NCBI GenBank assembly: GCA_937888825.1
Contig: CALBFE010000099.1
Span: 62,001-126,000 of the forward strand
Direction: 5' to 3'
Length of the DNA: 64,000 bases
Origin: an uncultured Actinomycetes bacterium
GTDB lineage: Bacteria; Actinomycetota; Actinomycetes; Nanopelagicales; Nanopelagicaceae
The stretch's first letter is position 1; every line of letters starts with the position of its first letter. The notes beneath the pieces are model-generated. The model saw only the letters and a program-made list of their open reading frames with translations, did no database searches and was not told the DNA's origin. A program made the position numbers and the translations under genes. Positions 26,163 through 34,027 of this stretch are shown piece by piece.

Positions 26163-27296
26163 GTGGCTTCACCGCAGAATTATTTAGCAGTCATCAAAGT
26201 TGTTGGTATTGGTGGCGGTGGAGTAAATGCAATCAATCGCATGATTGATGTTGGACTCAAAGGTGTTGAGTTCATTGCAATTAATACAGATGCACAACAT
26301 TTATTAATGAGTGATGCAGATGTGAAATTGGATATTGGTAGAAAAACAACACGTGGTCTCGGCGCTGGCATGGATCCAGAAAAGGGTCGCGAAGCAGCCC
26401 TTGATCATGCAGACGACATTGAAGAAATTTTACGTGGCGCAGATATGGTTTTTGTTACCGCAGGTGAAGGTGGCGGAACTGGAACAGGTGCGGCACCAAT
26501 TGTTGCAAAGATTGCAAAAGATATCGGCGCATTAACTATCGGTGTTGTTACTCGCCCATTTTCTTTTGAAGCAAAACTTCGCTCAGCACAAGCCGATGTT
26601 GGAATTGAAGCGCTCAGAGCAGAAGTTGATACGTTAATTGTTATCCCAAATGATCGCCTTCTCGCAATTTCAGATCGCACCATCACTTTGGCAGATGCTT
26701 TCAAGAGTGCGGATCAAGTTCTACTCTCTGGTGTTCAAGGAATTACAGAGATCATTACGCAGCCAGGTTTAATCAACTTGGACTTTGCAGATGTGAAGGC
26801 AGTAATGTTAGGAGCAGGTTCTGCGTTAATGGGAATCGGCTCTGCTCGTGGAGAAAATCGAGCACTGCGCGCTGCAGAGCTAGCTATCTCTTCTCCGCTA
26901 CTTGAAGCATCCATTGATGGTGCTATGGGCGTTTTACTTTCAATTTCTGGTGGATCAGATCTTGGTTTGTTTGAAGTCAATGAGGCGTGCGAGCTAGTTC
27001 AATCTGCTGTTCACCCAAATGCCAAGTTCATCTTTGGAACAACTATTGATGACGCTCTAGGTGATGAAGTTCGTATCACCGTAGTTGCAGCTGGCTTTGA
27101 AGGTGGAGAGCCTCGCAAGGTTGTAACACCAGTTATTGATGCTGCCACTTTGGGAGGGGTAGCTAATCCAATTCCAAGCAATGACCCAATCTCGGTTGCA
27201 CTGGATTTAGACTCTGATTCAACTCCGCGTCGCCGTGTTACTTTTGAAGAACTCGTAGCCGAGGATGAGATCGACGTTCCAGACTTTATGAAGTAA
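26163..27296 (+). CDS. ftsZ: Cell division GTPase FtsZ
   Basis: A 377-residue tubulin homologue that forms the Z ring. The N-terminal [18 protein letters not shown], the tubulin signature [10 protein letters not shown] near residues 103-112, the T7 loop [11 protein letters not shown], and the C-terminal conserved peptide [11 protein letters not shown] (the docking site for SepF and other partners) are all present. The linker before the peptide is only about 50 residues. The GTG start at 26163 follows an excellent AGGAGG ribosome site, unlike most genes here. With ftsA absent, SepF at 28643 is the likely membrane tether. Confidence 0.97.
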   Translation: MASPQNYLAVIKVVGIGGGGVNAINRMIDVGLKGVEFIAINTDAQHLLMSDADVKLDIGRKTTRGLGAGMDPEKGREAALDHADDIEEILRGADMVFVTAGEGGGTGTGAAPIVAKIAKDIGALTIGVVTRPFSFEAKLRSAQADVGIEALRAEVDTLIVIPNDRLLAISDRTITLADAFKSADQVLLSGVQGITEIITQPGLINLDFADVKAVMLGAGSALMGIGSARGENRALRAAELAISSPLLEASIDGAMGVLLSISGGSDLGLFEVNEACELVQSAVHPNAKFIFGTTIDDALGDEVRITVVAAGFEGGEPRKVVTPVIDAATLGGVANPIPSNDPISVALDLDSDSTPRRRVTFEELVAEDEIDVPDFMK

Positions 27297-27302
27297 GGGC
27301 AA

Positions 27303-27962
27303 TTGCCTAGCGTTTTTACTACAAGGCGCAATGGTGCAAGCCTTGCGCCCTATGAGTCATTGAACTTAGCCCAACACGTTGGTGATGACACAGAGAGCGT
27401 TGTAATTAATCGTCAACTTTTAGCAAAGATAACTGGGCCTGTTCAGTTTATGAATCAGGTGCATGGGAATGAAGTTGTAGAAGTAAAGGTTCTTATTGAT
27501 GATCCAACGTGTGATGCACTCATTACTACCGTGCCAGGAATTGCGCTGGCGGTGATGGTTGCAGACTGCATTCCACTGTTGCTCTCATCATCAACTGTTG
27601 TTGGTGCGGTGCATGTTGGCAGGCGTGGGCTAATGAATTCAGTTGCAATTAAAGCGCTGGAAGCAATGAGAAAGCTGGGCGCCGGTCAGATTCATGCCCA
27701 GATTGGCCCATCTATTTGTGGGCGGTGCTATGAAGTTCCACAAGAGTTAGCCGATGAAGTGAGCGCCAAACATCCCGTGGCTACTTCATTGACCAATAAC
27801 TTAACGCCAGCGCTCGATCTTCCTAGAGCTTTGATAGCTGATTTAGTGGCCAATGGTGTGACATATAAAGCATCACCGATATGCACTCTGGAAAATGATG
27901 AGTACTTTTCCTATCGTCGCCACAACATCACAGGCAGAAATGCGGGTGTGGTGTGGCTATAG
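27303..27962 (+). CDS. pgeF: Peptidoglycan editing factor PgeF (YfiH/multicopper polyphenol oxidase family)
   Basis: A 219-residue YfiH-family protein. Metal-ligand segments are visible: QVHGNEVV, VADCIPLLL and AVHVGRRGLMNSV, then IGPSICGRCYEVP and the C-terminal YFSYRRHNITGRNAGVVWL. Homologues remove mis-incorporated residues from muropeptide precursors, or cleave purine nucleosides. The likely start is a TTG at 27303, 6 bp after the ftsZ stop. This ftsZ-pgeF-yggS order is standard in Gram-positive dcw clusters. It overlaps yggS by 10 bp. Confidence 0.88.
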   Translation: MPSVFTTRRNGASLAPYESLNLAQHVGDDTESVVINRQLLAKITGPVQFMNQVHGNEVVEVKVLIDDPTCDALITTVPGIALAVMVADCIPLLLSSSTVVGAVHVGRRGLMNSVAIKALEAMRKLGAGQIHAQIGPSICGRCYEVPQELADEVSAKHPVATSLTNNLTPALDLPRALIADLVANGVTYKASPICTLENDEYFSYRRHNITGRNAGVVWL

Positions 27963-28621
27963 ATCGAAGTGGTGAGATTGCAACCAATTTAGAGGCAGTT
28001 CGTGATCAGATATCAAAGGCTGCGAGCATTGCTGGTAGAGCACTGGATGAAATAACTCTTATTGCTGTGACTAAGACTTTTCCAGCCAGTGATGTTGAGA
28101 TTCTGCGTGATCTGGGAGTTAATGACTTTGGTGAAAATAGAGATGCAGATGCGGCGCCAAAGGCTGCTGCTGTGGGTGGAACTTGGCATTTTCAAGGTCA
28201 GATTCAAAGTAATAAGTTGAAATCAATTACCTCTTGGGCCAACGTTATTCATTCATTGGATGAGATTCGACATTTTGAAGTGATTGAGAAAAGTGCCCCT
28301 TATCCTTTGGATATTTTCTGTCAGGTTTCACTCGATGGCTCTGCGGGCCGCGGAGGAGTCAGTGAGCAAAAGCTCTATGAATTGGCGCAGGCGATTGAAA
28401 AATCTGCCACCCACAGACTTCAAGGGCTGATGGCAGTTGCCCCGCTGGGTGTTGATCCCTCAGATGCATTTTCCAAATTATCAGTGATACATAAGGCTTT
28501 TATGGCCGATTTTCCAAAGGCAGATAAGTTATCAGCTGGCATGAGTGGGGACTTTAAAGAGGCGATTGCCTATGGTGCGACACATATTCGGATAGGGAGT
28601 TCAATCCTGGGTTCGCGCTAG
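27953..28621 (+). CDS. YggS/PLPBP-family pyridoxal phosphate homeostasis protein
   Basis: A 222-residue TIM-barrel PLP-binding protein. The PLP lysine sits in LIAVTKTFPASDV near residue 42. GENRDADAAPKA, WHFQGQIQSNKLKSI, and the C-terminal LSAGMSGDFKEAIAYGATHIRIGSSILG are family signatures. It buffers PLP and affects amino-acid homeostasis and has no known catalytic role. The start is GTG at 27953 within the end of pgeF. The GxGR-type phosphate contact is represented by RIGSSILG. Confidence 0.92.
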   Translation: MAIDRSGEIATNLEAVRDQISKAASIAGRALDEITLIAVTKTFPASDVEILRDLGVNDFGENRDADAAPKAAAVGGTWHFQGQIQSNKLKSITSWANVIHSLDEIRHFEVIEKSAPYPLDIFCQVSLDGSAGRGGVSEQKLYELAQAIEKSATHRLQGLMAVAPLGVDPSDAFSKLSVIHKAFMADFPKADKLSAGMSGDFKEAIAYGATHIRIGSSILGSR

Positions 28622-28630
28622 GCCTACAGG

Positions 28631-28636
28631 TACCGT
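28631..28636 (+). promoter_or_regulatory. -10 box for a leaderless sepF transcript
   Basis: TACCGT ends exactly 6 nt before the sepF ATG and no Shine-Dalgarno sequence is present. This suggests an internal promoter for sepF-yggT in addition to read-through from upstream. Confidence 0.45.
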
Positions 28637-28642
28637 TGTGTT

Positions 28643-29101
28643 ATGGCTAATGCACTCAAGCGTGTCGCGAACTACTTAGGTTTGATGGACGACCCAGAAT
28701 TTGATACACCAATTGCGTCAACAACTTCTGCAGTTGCAACATCAAGTGAAGTGCGCATCAAAGCGCGCTTACCTCGTCCAGTTTCTTCAGTAGATGCCCC
28801 ACCGCAATTAGATTTACCTGTTCTAGATCGCATCGTCACATTGCACCCACGTTTTTATAACGAGGCCCGCACAATCGGTGAGCACTTTCGTTTAGGCAAT
28901 CCAGTCATCATTAACTTGACTGACATGGACGAGTCAGAGCACAAGCGCTTAGTTGACTTTGCAAGTGGACTTGCATTTGGTTTGCACGGAACAATTGAGC
29001 GAGTCACAAAGAAGGTCTTCCTGTTGTCTCCTGCTAATGTTTCAATCGATGTTGAAGATAAGTCAGCTGCAGCACAAGCAAGTTTCTTTAACCAGAGCTG
29101 A
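28643..29101 (+). CDS. sepF: Cell division protein SepF
   Basis: A 152-residue protein. The N-terminal amphipathic segment (MANALKRVANYLGLMDD) can bind the membrane. A variable acidic/Ser-rich linker follows, then the SepF domain from about residue 68 (RIVTLHPRFYNEARTIGEHFRLGNPVIINLTDMDESEHKRLVDFASGLAFGLHGTIERVTKKVFLLSP). SepF binds the FtsZ C-terminal peptide and, in Actinobacteria without FtsA, is the main membrane anchor of the Z ring. The gene lies 21 bp after yggS and 5 bp before yggT. Confidence 0.94.
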   Translation: MANALKRVANYLGLMDDPEFDTPIASTTSAVATSSEVRIKARLPRPVSSVDAPPQLDLPVLDRIVTLHPRFYNEARTIGEHFRLGNPVIINLTDMDESEHKRLVDFASGLAFGLHGTIERVTKKVFLLSPANVSIDVEDKSAAAQASFFNQS

Positions 29102-29106
29102 TCTAA

Positions 29107-29388
29107 ATGCGCATCGGAGCATTATTAGCTAATGTCCTGCAGTTATTTCTTTTTGCATTACTGGCACGGTTAATCCTTGATTATGTGCGCATGTTTGCAC
29201 GCAACTGGCGACCAAAAGGTATTGGTCTCATGCTTGTTGAACTTGTCTATAGCATCACCGATAAGCCAATGGCATTTGTTGGGCGCTTCATCCCACCACT
29301 TCGCCTAGGCGCAGTTAGCCTTGATTTAAGTTTCATTGTTCTCTTTTTTGGAGTTCAATTACTCATGGGGTTAGTTAGCTCGCTTTAG
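29107..29388 (+). CDS. YggT-family membrane protein
   Basis: A 93-residue protein with the YggT pattern of two membrane helices: one at about residues 5-25 and one at the C-terminus (LSFIVLFFGVQLLMGLVSSL). Between them is the family segment DYVRMFARNW, then LVYSITDKPMAFVGRFIPPLRLGAVSLDLS. YggT proteins sit next to sepF in many Gram-positive and cyanobacterial genomes and are linked to division or osmotic stress. The 3' end overlaps that of the convergent ileS by 14 bp. No divIVA/wag31 gene follows, unlike the common actinobacterial order. Confidence 0.88.
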   Translation: MRIGALLANVLQLFLFALLARLILDYVRMFARNWRPKGIGLMLVELVYSITDKPMAFVGRFIPPLRLGAVSLDLSFIVLFFGVQLLMGLVSSL

Positions 29389-32300
29389 TAAGCTTGATAG
29401 CAATTCCAAGTTCATTATCTTCAATTGCTAGTGAAGAATCTTGAACCATAGAAATAGCTAGTACTTCATCCTTAATATGAGTTTCATCGGTGGCAATTGC
29501 AGCAGCTATTTGTGCTGTTGCATTCCATTTCACATCGATGCGATCTGAGATTTCAAAGCCATCGTTTTTTCTGCGCTCTTGAATAAAGCGAATTACTTCA
29601 CGCACAGCTCCGGCAGCAATAAGGGCATGAGTGAGCTCTAGATCAAGTGCCACGCTCTCACCTTCGTGTGAGGCAACCATCCAGCCAGTCTTTGGCACCT
29701 CTGTTACAACGAGGTCATCCAGAGCAATTTCCCAGATTCCTAGCTGGGTTGTTCCAGTGGTGCGAAGTGTTTTCACAAGGGTGGTTGCATCAGTTGCCGC
29801 GATTGCCTTAGCTATCTCTTGGACAGCGCCACCAAATTTGGCACCGAGTGATTTGAAGTTAGCTTTAATAGAGATATCTACTAAATCTCCATCGGCGTTA
29901 GCGATATCTTGCAAATCAATCACATTGAGTTCTTCTGCAATCTGCTCACGCATCTGTTCTGGCAATGCTGCCCATCCACTTGCTGCAATTAGCGCACGGC
30001 CTAATGGTTGACGAATCTTTATGCCGGATTCTGCGCGTGATGCACGGCCAAGTTCAACGATACGACGTGTGAGTGCAACTTGCGCTCCAAGTTCGCGATC
30101 AATCACTGATGCATCTGCAATAGGGAAGTCAGAGAGATGCACGGAAGCAACGGCAGAAGAATCAGTAGGAATGACTAACTCTTGCCACACCTGTTCAGTA
30201 ATAAATGGAACCATTGGAGAGAGAAGTTGAGTCAGAGTTACTAAGCACTCATCCAATGTGGAAAGGGCGCTGTTATCTCCATCCCAGAACCTGCGTCGTG
30301 ATCGGCGCACATACCAGTTTGAAAGATCATCGATGAATCTGGCTAAAGCGCGTCCTGCAACCTGTGAATCAAAATCAGTAAGAGCGGCATCAACCTCTTC
30401 AATCAAAAGATTAAGTTCCGAGATAATCCAGCGATCCATGAGTGGTCGATCTGCGACCTTTGTGCGCTGACTTAAATCAAACTTTGATGCATTGGCATAA
30501 AGAGCATGGAAAGAAACGGTGTTCCAATAGGTCAATAAAACCTTACGAACAACTTCATTAATCGCATCATGGCCCACACGACGCGCTGCCCATGGCGAAC
30601 CTGCAGCCAACATGTACCAGCGAACGGCATCTGCGCCATGTTGATCCATAAGCGCCATTGGCTCTAAAACATTGCCAACGTGCTTACTCATCTTGCGGCC
30701 ATCTTTATCCAAGATATGTCCAAGACAAAGAACGCTCTTATAAGAGGATTTATCAAAGACCAGGGTTCCGATTGTCATGAGTGTGTAGAACCAGCCACGT
30801 GTTTGATCGATAGCTTCACAAATAAAGTCGGCAGGGTAGGACTCTTTAAACTTTTCAACAGAGCCTTGCTTGTGCGGATATCCCCATTGAGCAAATGGCA
30901 TTGCTCCAGAGTCATACCAACAGTCAATTACCTCAGGCACGCGCACCATTGTGGAATCACACTCATTACATGCAAATGTAATGTCATCAACAAAAGGGCG
31001 GTGCGGATCTAGATTTGATAGCTCTTGACCGGCAAGGCCGCCCAATTCAGCTAGAGAATCAACGCAAATCTCATGCTTGTTTTCACAGCGCCAAATTGGA
31101 AGGGGAGTGCCCCAATATCGATTACGGGAAAGTGCCCAGTCAATGTTGTTGTTGAGCCAATCACCATAGCGCCCTTCCTTAATCGTCTCTGGATGCCAAT
31201 CAGTAGCTGCGTTTTCACGAAGAAGAGCATCTTTAATTGAAGTTGTTCGGATGTACCACGATGGTTGCGCGTAATACATCAAAGGCGTGTGACAGCGCCA
31301 GCAATGAGGATAGGTGTGTTCATATGGTTGGTGCTTATAGAGAACACCGCGTGCTTTTAACTCTTTCACCAGTAACTTATCGGCCTCTTTAAAGAAGATT
31401 CCGCCAACTACTTCCACCTCTTTAAGGAAGTGTCCATCGGGTGCAATGGGATTAACGACTGGTAAACCATAGGCACGACAGACCGCTAAGTCATCGGCGC
31501 CAAAAGCCGGAGATTGGTGAACTAATCCAGTTCCATCTTCTGTAGTTACATATGTTGCAAGAACTATGTAATGCGCATCTGGAATCTCTACGAAATCAAA
31601 GGGACGCTTATATGTTGTGCGCTCTAGTGATTTGCCGAGCATTTTCTTCACAATCTTCTTCTCGCCCTTAACGCTCTCTAGCAGCGCTTCGGCAACGACT
31701 AGAACTTCACTGACTTCATCCACAGTTACTTCAACAGCCACATAATCAACCTCTGGGTGAACTGCAATGGCTGTGTTTGATACCAAGGTCCATGGAGTCG
31801 TTGTCCAGACAAGGAAACTGGCCTTCAGTGCAACTAAGTCGCCAGAAGTAATAGGGAAGCGAACATAGACCGAAGGATCCGTAACTGTTTCATAGCCTTG
31901 TGCTAATTCATGATCTGAAAGTCCAGTTCCACAGCGCGGGCAATATGGCGCAACGCGATGATCTTGAACGAGTAATCCCTTTTTCCAGATTTCTTTGAGA
32001 GACCACCACACACTCTCAACATATTCAGGTGACATGGTCCAATACGCTTCATCAAAATCAACCCAGAAGCCCATGCGATGTGTCATATCTGTGAATGCAC
32101 CAACATGGCGTTGCACTGATTCTCGGCACTTATCGTTAAATGCTGCAATTCCATATTTTTCGATATCGCCTTTACCGGCAAAGCCCAGCTCTTTTTCAAC
32201 AGCAATTTCAACTGGCAAACCATGACAATCCCAACCAGCTTTGCGGATTACATGCTTTCCCTTCATTGTGTGAAAGCGGGGAAAGACATCCTTAAATACA

Positions 32301-32488
32301 CGTGCTTCAATGTGGTGAGTTCCAGGCATTCCATTTGCAGTTGGGGGACCTTCATAAAACATCCATGCAGGTGCGCCTTCGCGGGCAGAAACAGTTTTTT
32401 CGAAAATCTCGTTATCGCGCCAGAACTTTAATATCGTATGTTCAACGGCAGGCAGATCAACAGCTGCTGGGATTGCGCGAAATGACAT
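29375..32488 (-). CDS. ileS: Isoleucyl-tRNA synthetase, type 2
   Basis: A 1037-residue class I synthetase. The HIGH-equivalent is GTHHIEARVFKD near residue 60, and the KMSKS loop is GRKMSKHVGNV. The CP1 editing domain contains LVWTTTPWTLVSN, and AGWDCHGLPVE follows HIGH. Length and the HHIEAR/KMSKH pair match the long eukaryote-like type 2 IleRS found in actinobacteria, a class often naturally resistant to mupirocin. I chose the ATG at 32488, preceded by GGAGGA and a run of T. The in-frame extension upstream reads through the T-box leader and is rejected. Expression should depend on uncharged tRNA-Ile through that leader. Confidence 0.96.
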   Translation of the reverse strand: MSFRAIPAAVDLPAVEHTILKFWRDNEIFEKTVSAREGAPAWMFYEGPPTANGMPGTHHIEARVFKDVFPRFHTMKGKHVIRKAGWDCHGLPVEIAVEKELGFAGKGDIEKYGIAAFNDKCRESVQRHVGAFTDMTHRMGFWVDFDEAYWTMSPEYVESVWWSLKEIWKKGLLVQDHRVAPYCPRCGTGLSDHELAQGYETVTDPSVYVRFPITSGDLVALKASFLVWTTTPWTLVSNTAIAVHPEVDYVAVEVTVDEVSEVLVVAEALLESVKGEKKIVKKMLGKSLERTTYKRPFDFVEIPDAHYIVLATYVTTEDGTGLVHQSPAFGADDLAVCRAYGLPVVNPIAPDGHFLKEVEVVGGIFFKEADKLLVKELKARGVLYKHQPYEHTYPHCWRCHTPLMYYAQPSWYIRTTSIKDALLRENAATDWHPETIKEGRYGDWLNNNIDWALSRNRYWGTPLPIWRCENKHEICVDSLAELGGLAGQELSNLDPHRPFVDDITFACNECDSTMVRVPEVIDCWYDSGAMPFAQWGYPHKQGSVEKFKESYPADFICEAIDQTRGWFYTLMTIGTLVFDKSSYKSVLCLGHILDKDGRKMSKHVGNVLEPMALMDQHGADAVRWYMLAAGSPWAARRVGHDAINEVVRKVLLTYWNTVSFHALYANASKFDLSQRTKVADRPLMDRWIISELNLLIEEVDAALTDFDSQVAGRALARFIDDLSNWYVRRSRRRFWDGDNSALSTLDECLVTLTQLLSPMVPFITEQVWQELVIPTDSSAVASVHLSDFPIADASVIDRELGAQVALTRRIVELGRASRAESGIKIRQPLGRALIAASGWAALPEQMREQIAEELNVIDLQDIANADGDLVDISIKANFKSLGAKFGGAVQEIAKAIAATDATTLVKTLRTTGTTQLGIWEIALDDLVVTEVPKTGWMVASHEGESVALDLELTHALIAAGAVREVIRFIQERRKNDGFEISDRIDVKWNATAQIAAAIATDETHIKDEVLAISMVQDSSLAIEDNELGIAIKLTKAS

Positions 32489-32682
32489 AAAAAATCCTCC
32501 ACGAGTAGGAAAACAACTCTGGAGGGACGAGACCTGCTGGCGCAGATCTCGCGGTACCACCCGCCTTGCGTGAAAATCACGCCACTTCACTTTTCTATCC
32601 GCGGCTAGTTCTAGATGGTTTTCACCATTTCTTCTAGCAAACTCGTGAGGTGATAGCCCCGTCAATGCTCATATGCGGTAGT
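32489..32682 (-). promoter_or_regulatory. Ile T-box riboswitch, translational type
   Basis: Read on the minus strand, the leader contains the T-box sequence GGGTGGTACCGCG (32562-32550). A short Stem I region has ATC (32654-32652) as the likely Ile specifier. The GCTAG...CTAGC arm encloses ATGGT-GAAA-ACCAT, and GCGTG-ATTTT-CACGC precedes the T-box. After the T-box, GAGATCTGC pairs with GCAGGTCTC and then CCC can pair with GGG of the T-box. In the other fold CCTCCA pairs with TGGAGG at the ileS ribosome site. There is no poly-U terminator, so control is by ribosome-site sequestration, as known for actinobacterial ileS. TAGTAT at 32694-32689 is a possible -10. Confidence 0.92.
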
Positions 32683-32752
32683 GGCTCAATACTATCGTCT
32701 AGTTAAGGCAAAATATGCCCGTGGCTAATTGGTAACAGCCCCCTTAGGGCAT

Positions 32753-32758
32753 TAAGGT
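32753..32758 (+). promoter_or_regulatory. -10 box for a leaderless transcript of the DksA-like gene
   Basis: TAAGGT ends 7 nt before the ATG at 32766 with no ribosome-binding sequence between. It is divergent from the ileS leader promoter about 60 bp away. Confidence 0.4.
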
Positions 32759-32765
32759 TCGCGAC

Positions 32766-33542
32766 ATGCCTAAGAAGCCGATTAAGAAAGCAGTCGCCAA
32801 AAAGGCTCCTGCGAAAAAGGCTCCTGCGAAGAAGAAGGTAGCCAAAAAAGCTCCCGCCAAAAAAGCGCCCACTAAAAAAGCAGTCGCCAAAAAGGCTCCT
32901 GCAAAGAAGGCCCCAGCCAAGAAAGCAGCGGTAAAGAGCATTCCAGTTAAAAAAGCACCAGGTAAGCCATTTCCATCTAAGACAACTTTGACCGTTGATG
33001 AGAAATCTCAAACAGTTTCAGTCTCAACTATTTCTGTGCAAGTTGCCGCACCGGTAGTTGAAGAGCGTCGTTTGGTAATGCCACCACCACCGCGCCCTGC
33101 TAAAAGCGGAAAGAAAGTTGCACCACTTAAGCCAATCAAAGTTGCTCCAACACCCATCGTTGTCAGTGAGAGTGAATCACCTTGGACTGCAGCAGAGCTA
33201 AAGAGCATTCGTACTGAGATTTCTAAAGAGTTATCGCGCTTGCGTGTTGAGCTAGCTAAGGTCGAATTAGAGATGGACTCTCTTATTCAAGAATCTGGCG
33301 AAGGTGCTGGAGATGATCAGGCAGATGCTGGAACAAAAACCTTTGAGCGTGAACATGAGATGTCATTAGTTATTAATGCTCGCGACATGGTTTCGCAAAC
33401 AGAGCGCGCCTTGGATCGAATCGACACTAAGACCTATGGAAACTGCGAAGAATGCGGAAGTGCAATTGGAAAGGCCCGTTTACAAGTATTTCCTCGGGCC
33501 ACTTTGTGCATGCTCTGCAAGCAGAAGGAAGAACGGCGCTAG
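32766..33542 (+). CDS. DksA/TraR C4-zinc-finger protein with Lys/Ala/Pro-rich N-terminal tail
   Basis: A 258-residue two-part protein. Residues 1 to about 70 are a highly basic low-complexity tail built of KKAPAKKAP-type repeats, like the C-terminal tails of histone H1 or mycobacterial HupB. A proline/valine-rich linker follows to about residue 135. The C-terminal part has a coiled coil (AELKSIRTEISKELSRLRVELAKVELEMDSL) and a DksA/TraR zinc finger with CEECG and CMLC (four Cys). DksA-type proteins bind RNA polymerase through the secondary channel; the tail suggests nucleic-acid binding. The partner is unknown. lspA follows 2 bp after the stop. Confidence 0.85.
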   Translation: MPKKPIKKAVAKKAPAKKAPAKKKVAKKAPAKKAPTKKAVAKKAPAKKAPAKKAAVKSIPVKKAPGKPFPSKTTLTVDEKSQTVSVSTISVQVAAPVVEERRLVMPPPPRPAKSGKKVAPLKPIKVAPTPIVVSESESPWTAAELKSIRTEISKELSRLRVELAKVELEMDSLIQESGEGAGDDQADAGTKTFEREHEMSLVINARDMVSQTERALDRIDTKTYGNCEECGSAIGKARLQVFPRATLCMLCKQKEERR

Positions 33543-33544
33543 CA

Positions 33545-34027
33545 GTGCGCGTGTGGCGCACACTCTTAGGTGTTGCCTGGCTTATCTGGCTTGCAGATCT
33601 AGCTACCAAAATCTGGGCAGTGGAGTATTTGGCCAATCGTGGTCCAGTAAAAGTTATCGGTTCACTCTTCCAACTTAACTTTATTAGAAACTCTGGTGCT
33701 GCTTTTTCATTTGCCCCAGGGGCGACTTTGTTTCTCTCATTTTTTGGAATTGCCGTATTGATAGCAATTACTTATTACGCACCTTCATTGACCTCAAAGG
33801 GGTGGGCGCTTGTTTTAGGCCTAGTCATGGGTGGAGTTTTAGGAAATCTGACTGATCGCATTTTTAGAGAGCCAGGATTGCTGCGGGGCCATGTTATCGA
33901 TTGGATGCAACTGCCTCATTGGCCTATATTCAATATTGCAGATACTGCAATCGTGGTCGCAGCCTTTATTTCGGTAGTTTTAACCGCGCGCAACATCCCG
34001 CCTATTAAAAAAGAAGAGTTGATATGA
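33545..34027 (+). CDS. lspA: Lipoprotein signal peptidase (signal peptidase II)
   Basis: A 160-residue polytopic aspartyl protease with four membrane helices that cleaves prolipoprotein signal peptides after lipidation by Lgt. The catalytic Asp pair is in GNLTDRIF and FNIADTAIV, and IRNSGAAFSF is the conserved NxGxAF segment. I chose the GTG at 33545, which gives the normal family length; longer in-frame starts lie inside the DksA-like gene. The stop overlaps rluD as ATGA. Lgt is at 49611, so the lipoprotein pathway is present. Confidence 0.94.
   Translation: MRVWRTLLGVAWLIWLADLATKIWAVEYLANRGPVKVIGSLFQLNFIRNSGAAFSFAPGATLFLSFFGIAVLIAITYYAPSLTSKGWALVLGLVMGGVLGNLTDRIFREPGLLRGHVIDWMQLPHWPIFNIADTAIVVAAFISVVLTARNIPPIKKEELI

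Noticed and set aside
32489..32665. N-terminal extension of IleRS
   Set aside because: It translates the T-box leader; the ribosome site GGAGGA and the family start place the ATG at 32488.
32790..32940. Short tandem DNA repeats that might suggest a CRISPR or VNTR array
   Set aside because: The repeats are imperfect, codon-phased and encode the KKAPAKK tail; there are no unique spacers.
32703..33011. Hydrophobic Phe/Leu/Gly-rich reading frames on the minus strand
   Set aside because: They are the antisense of the Lys/Ala/Pro repeat tail of the DksA-like protein; low complexity explains the open frames.
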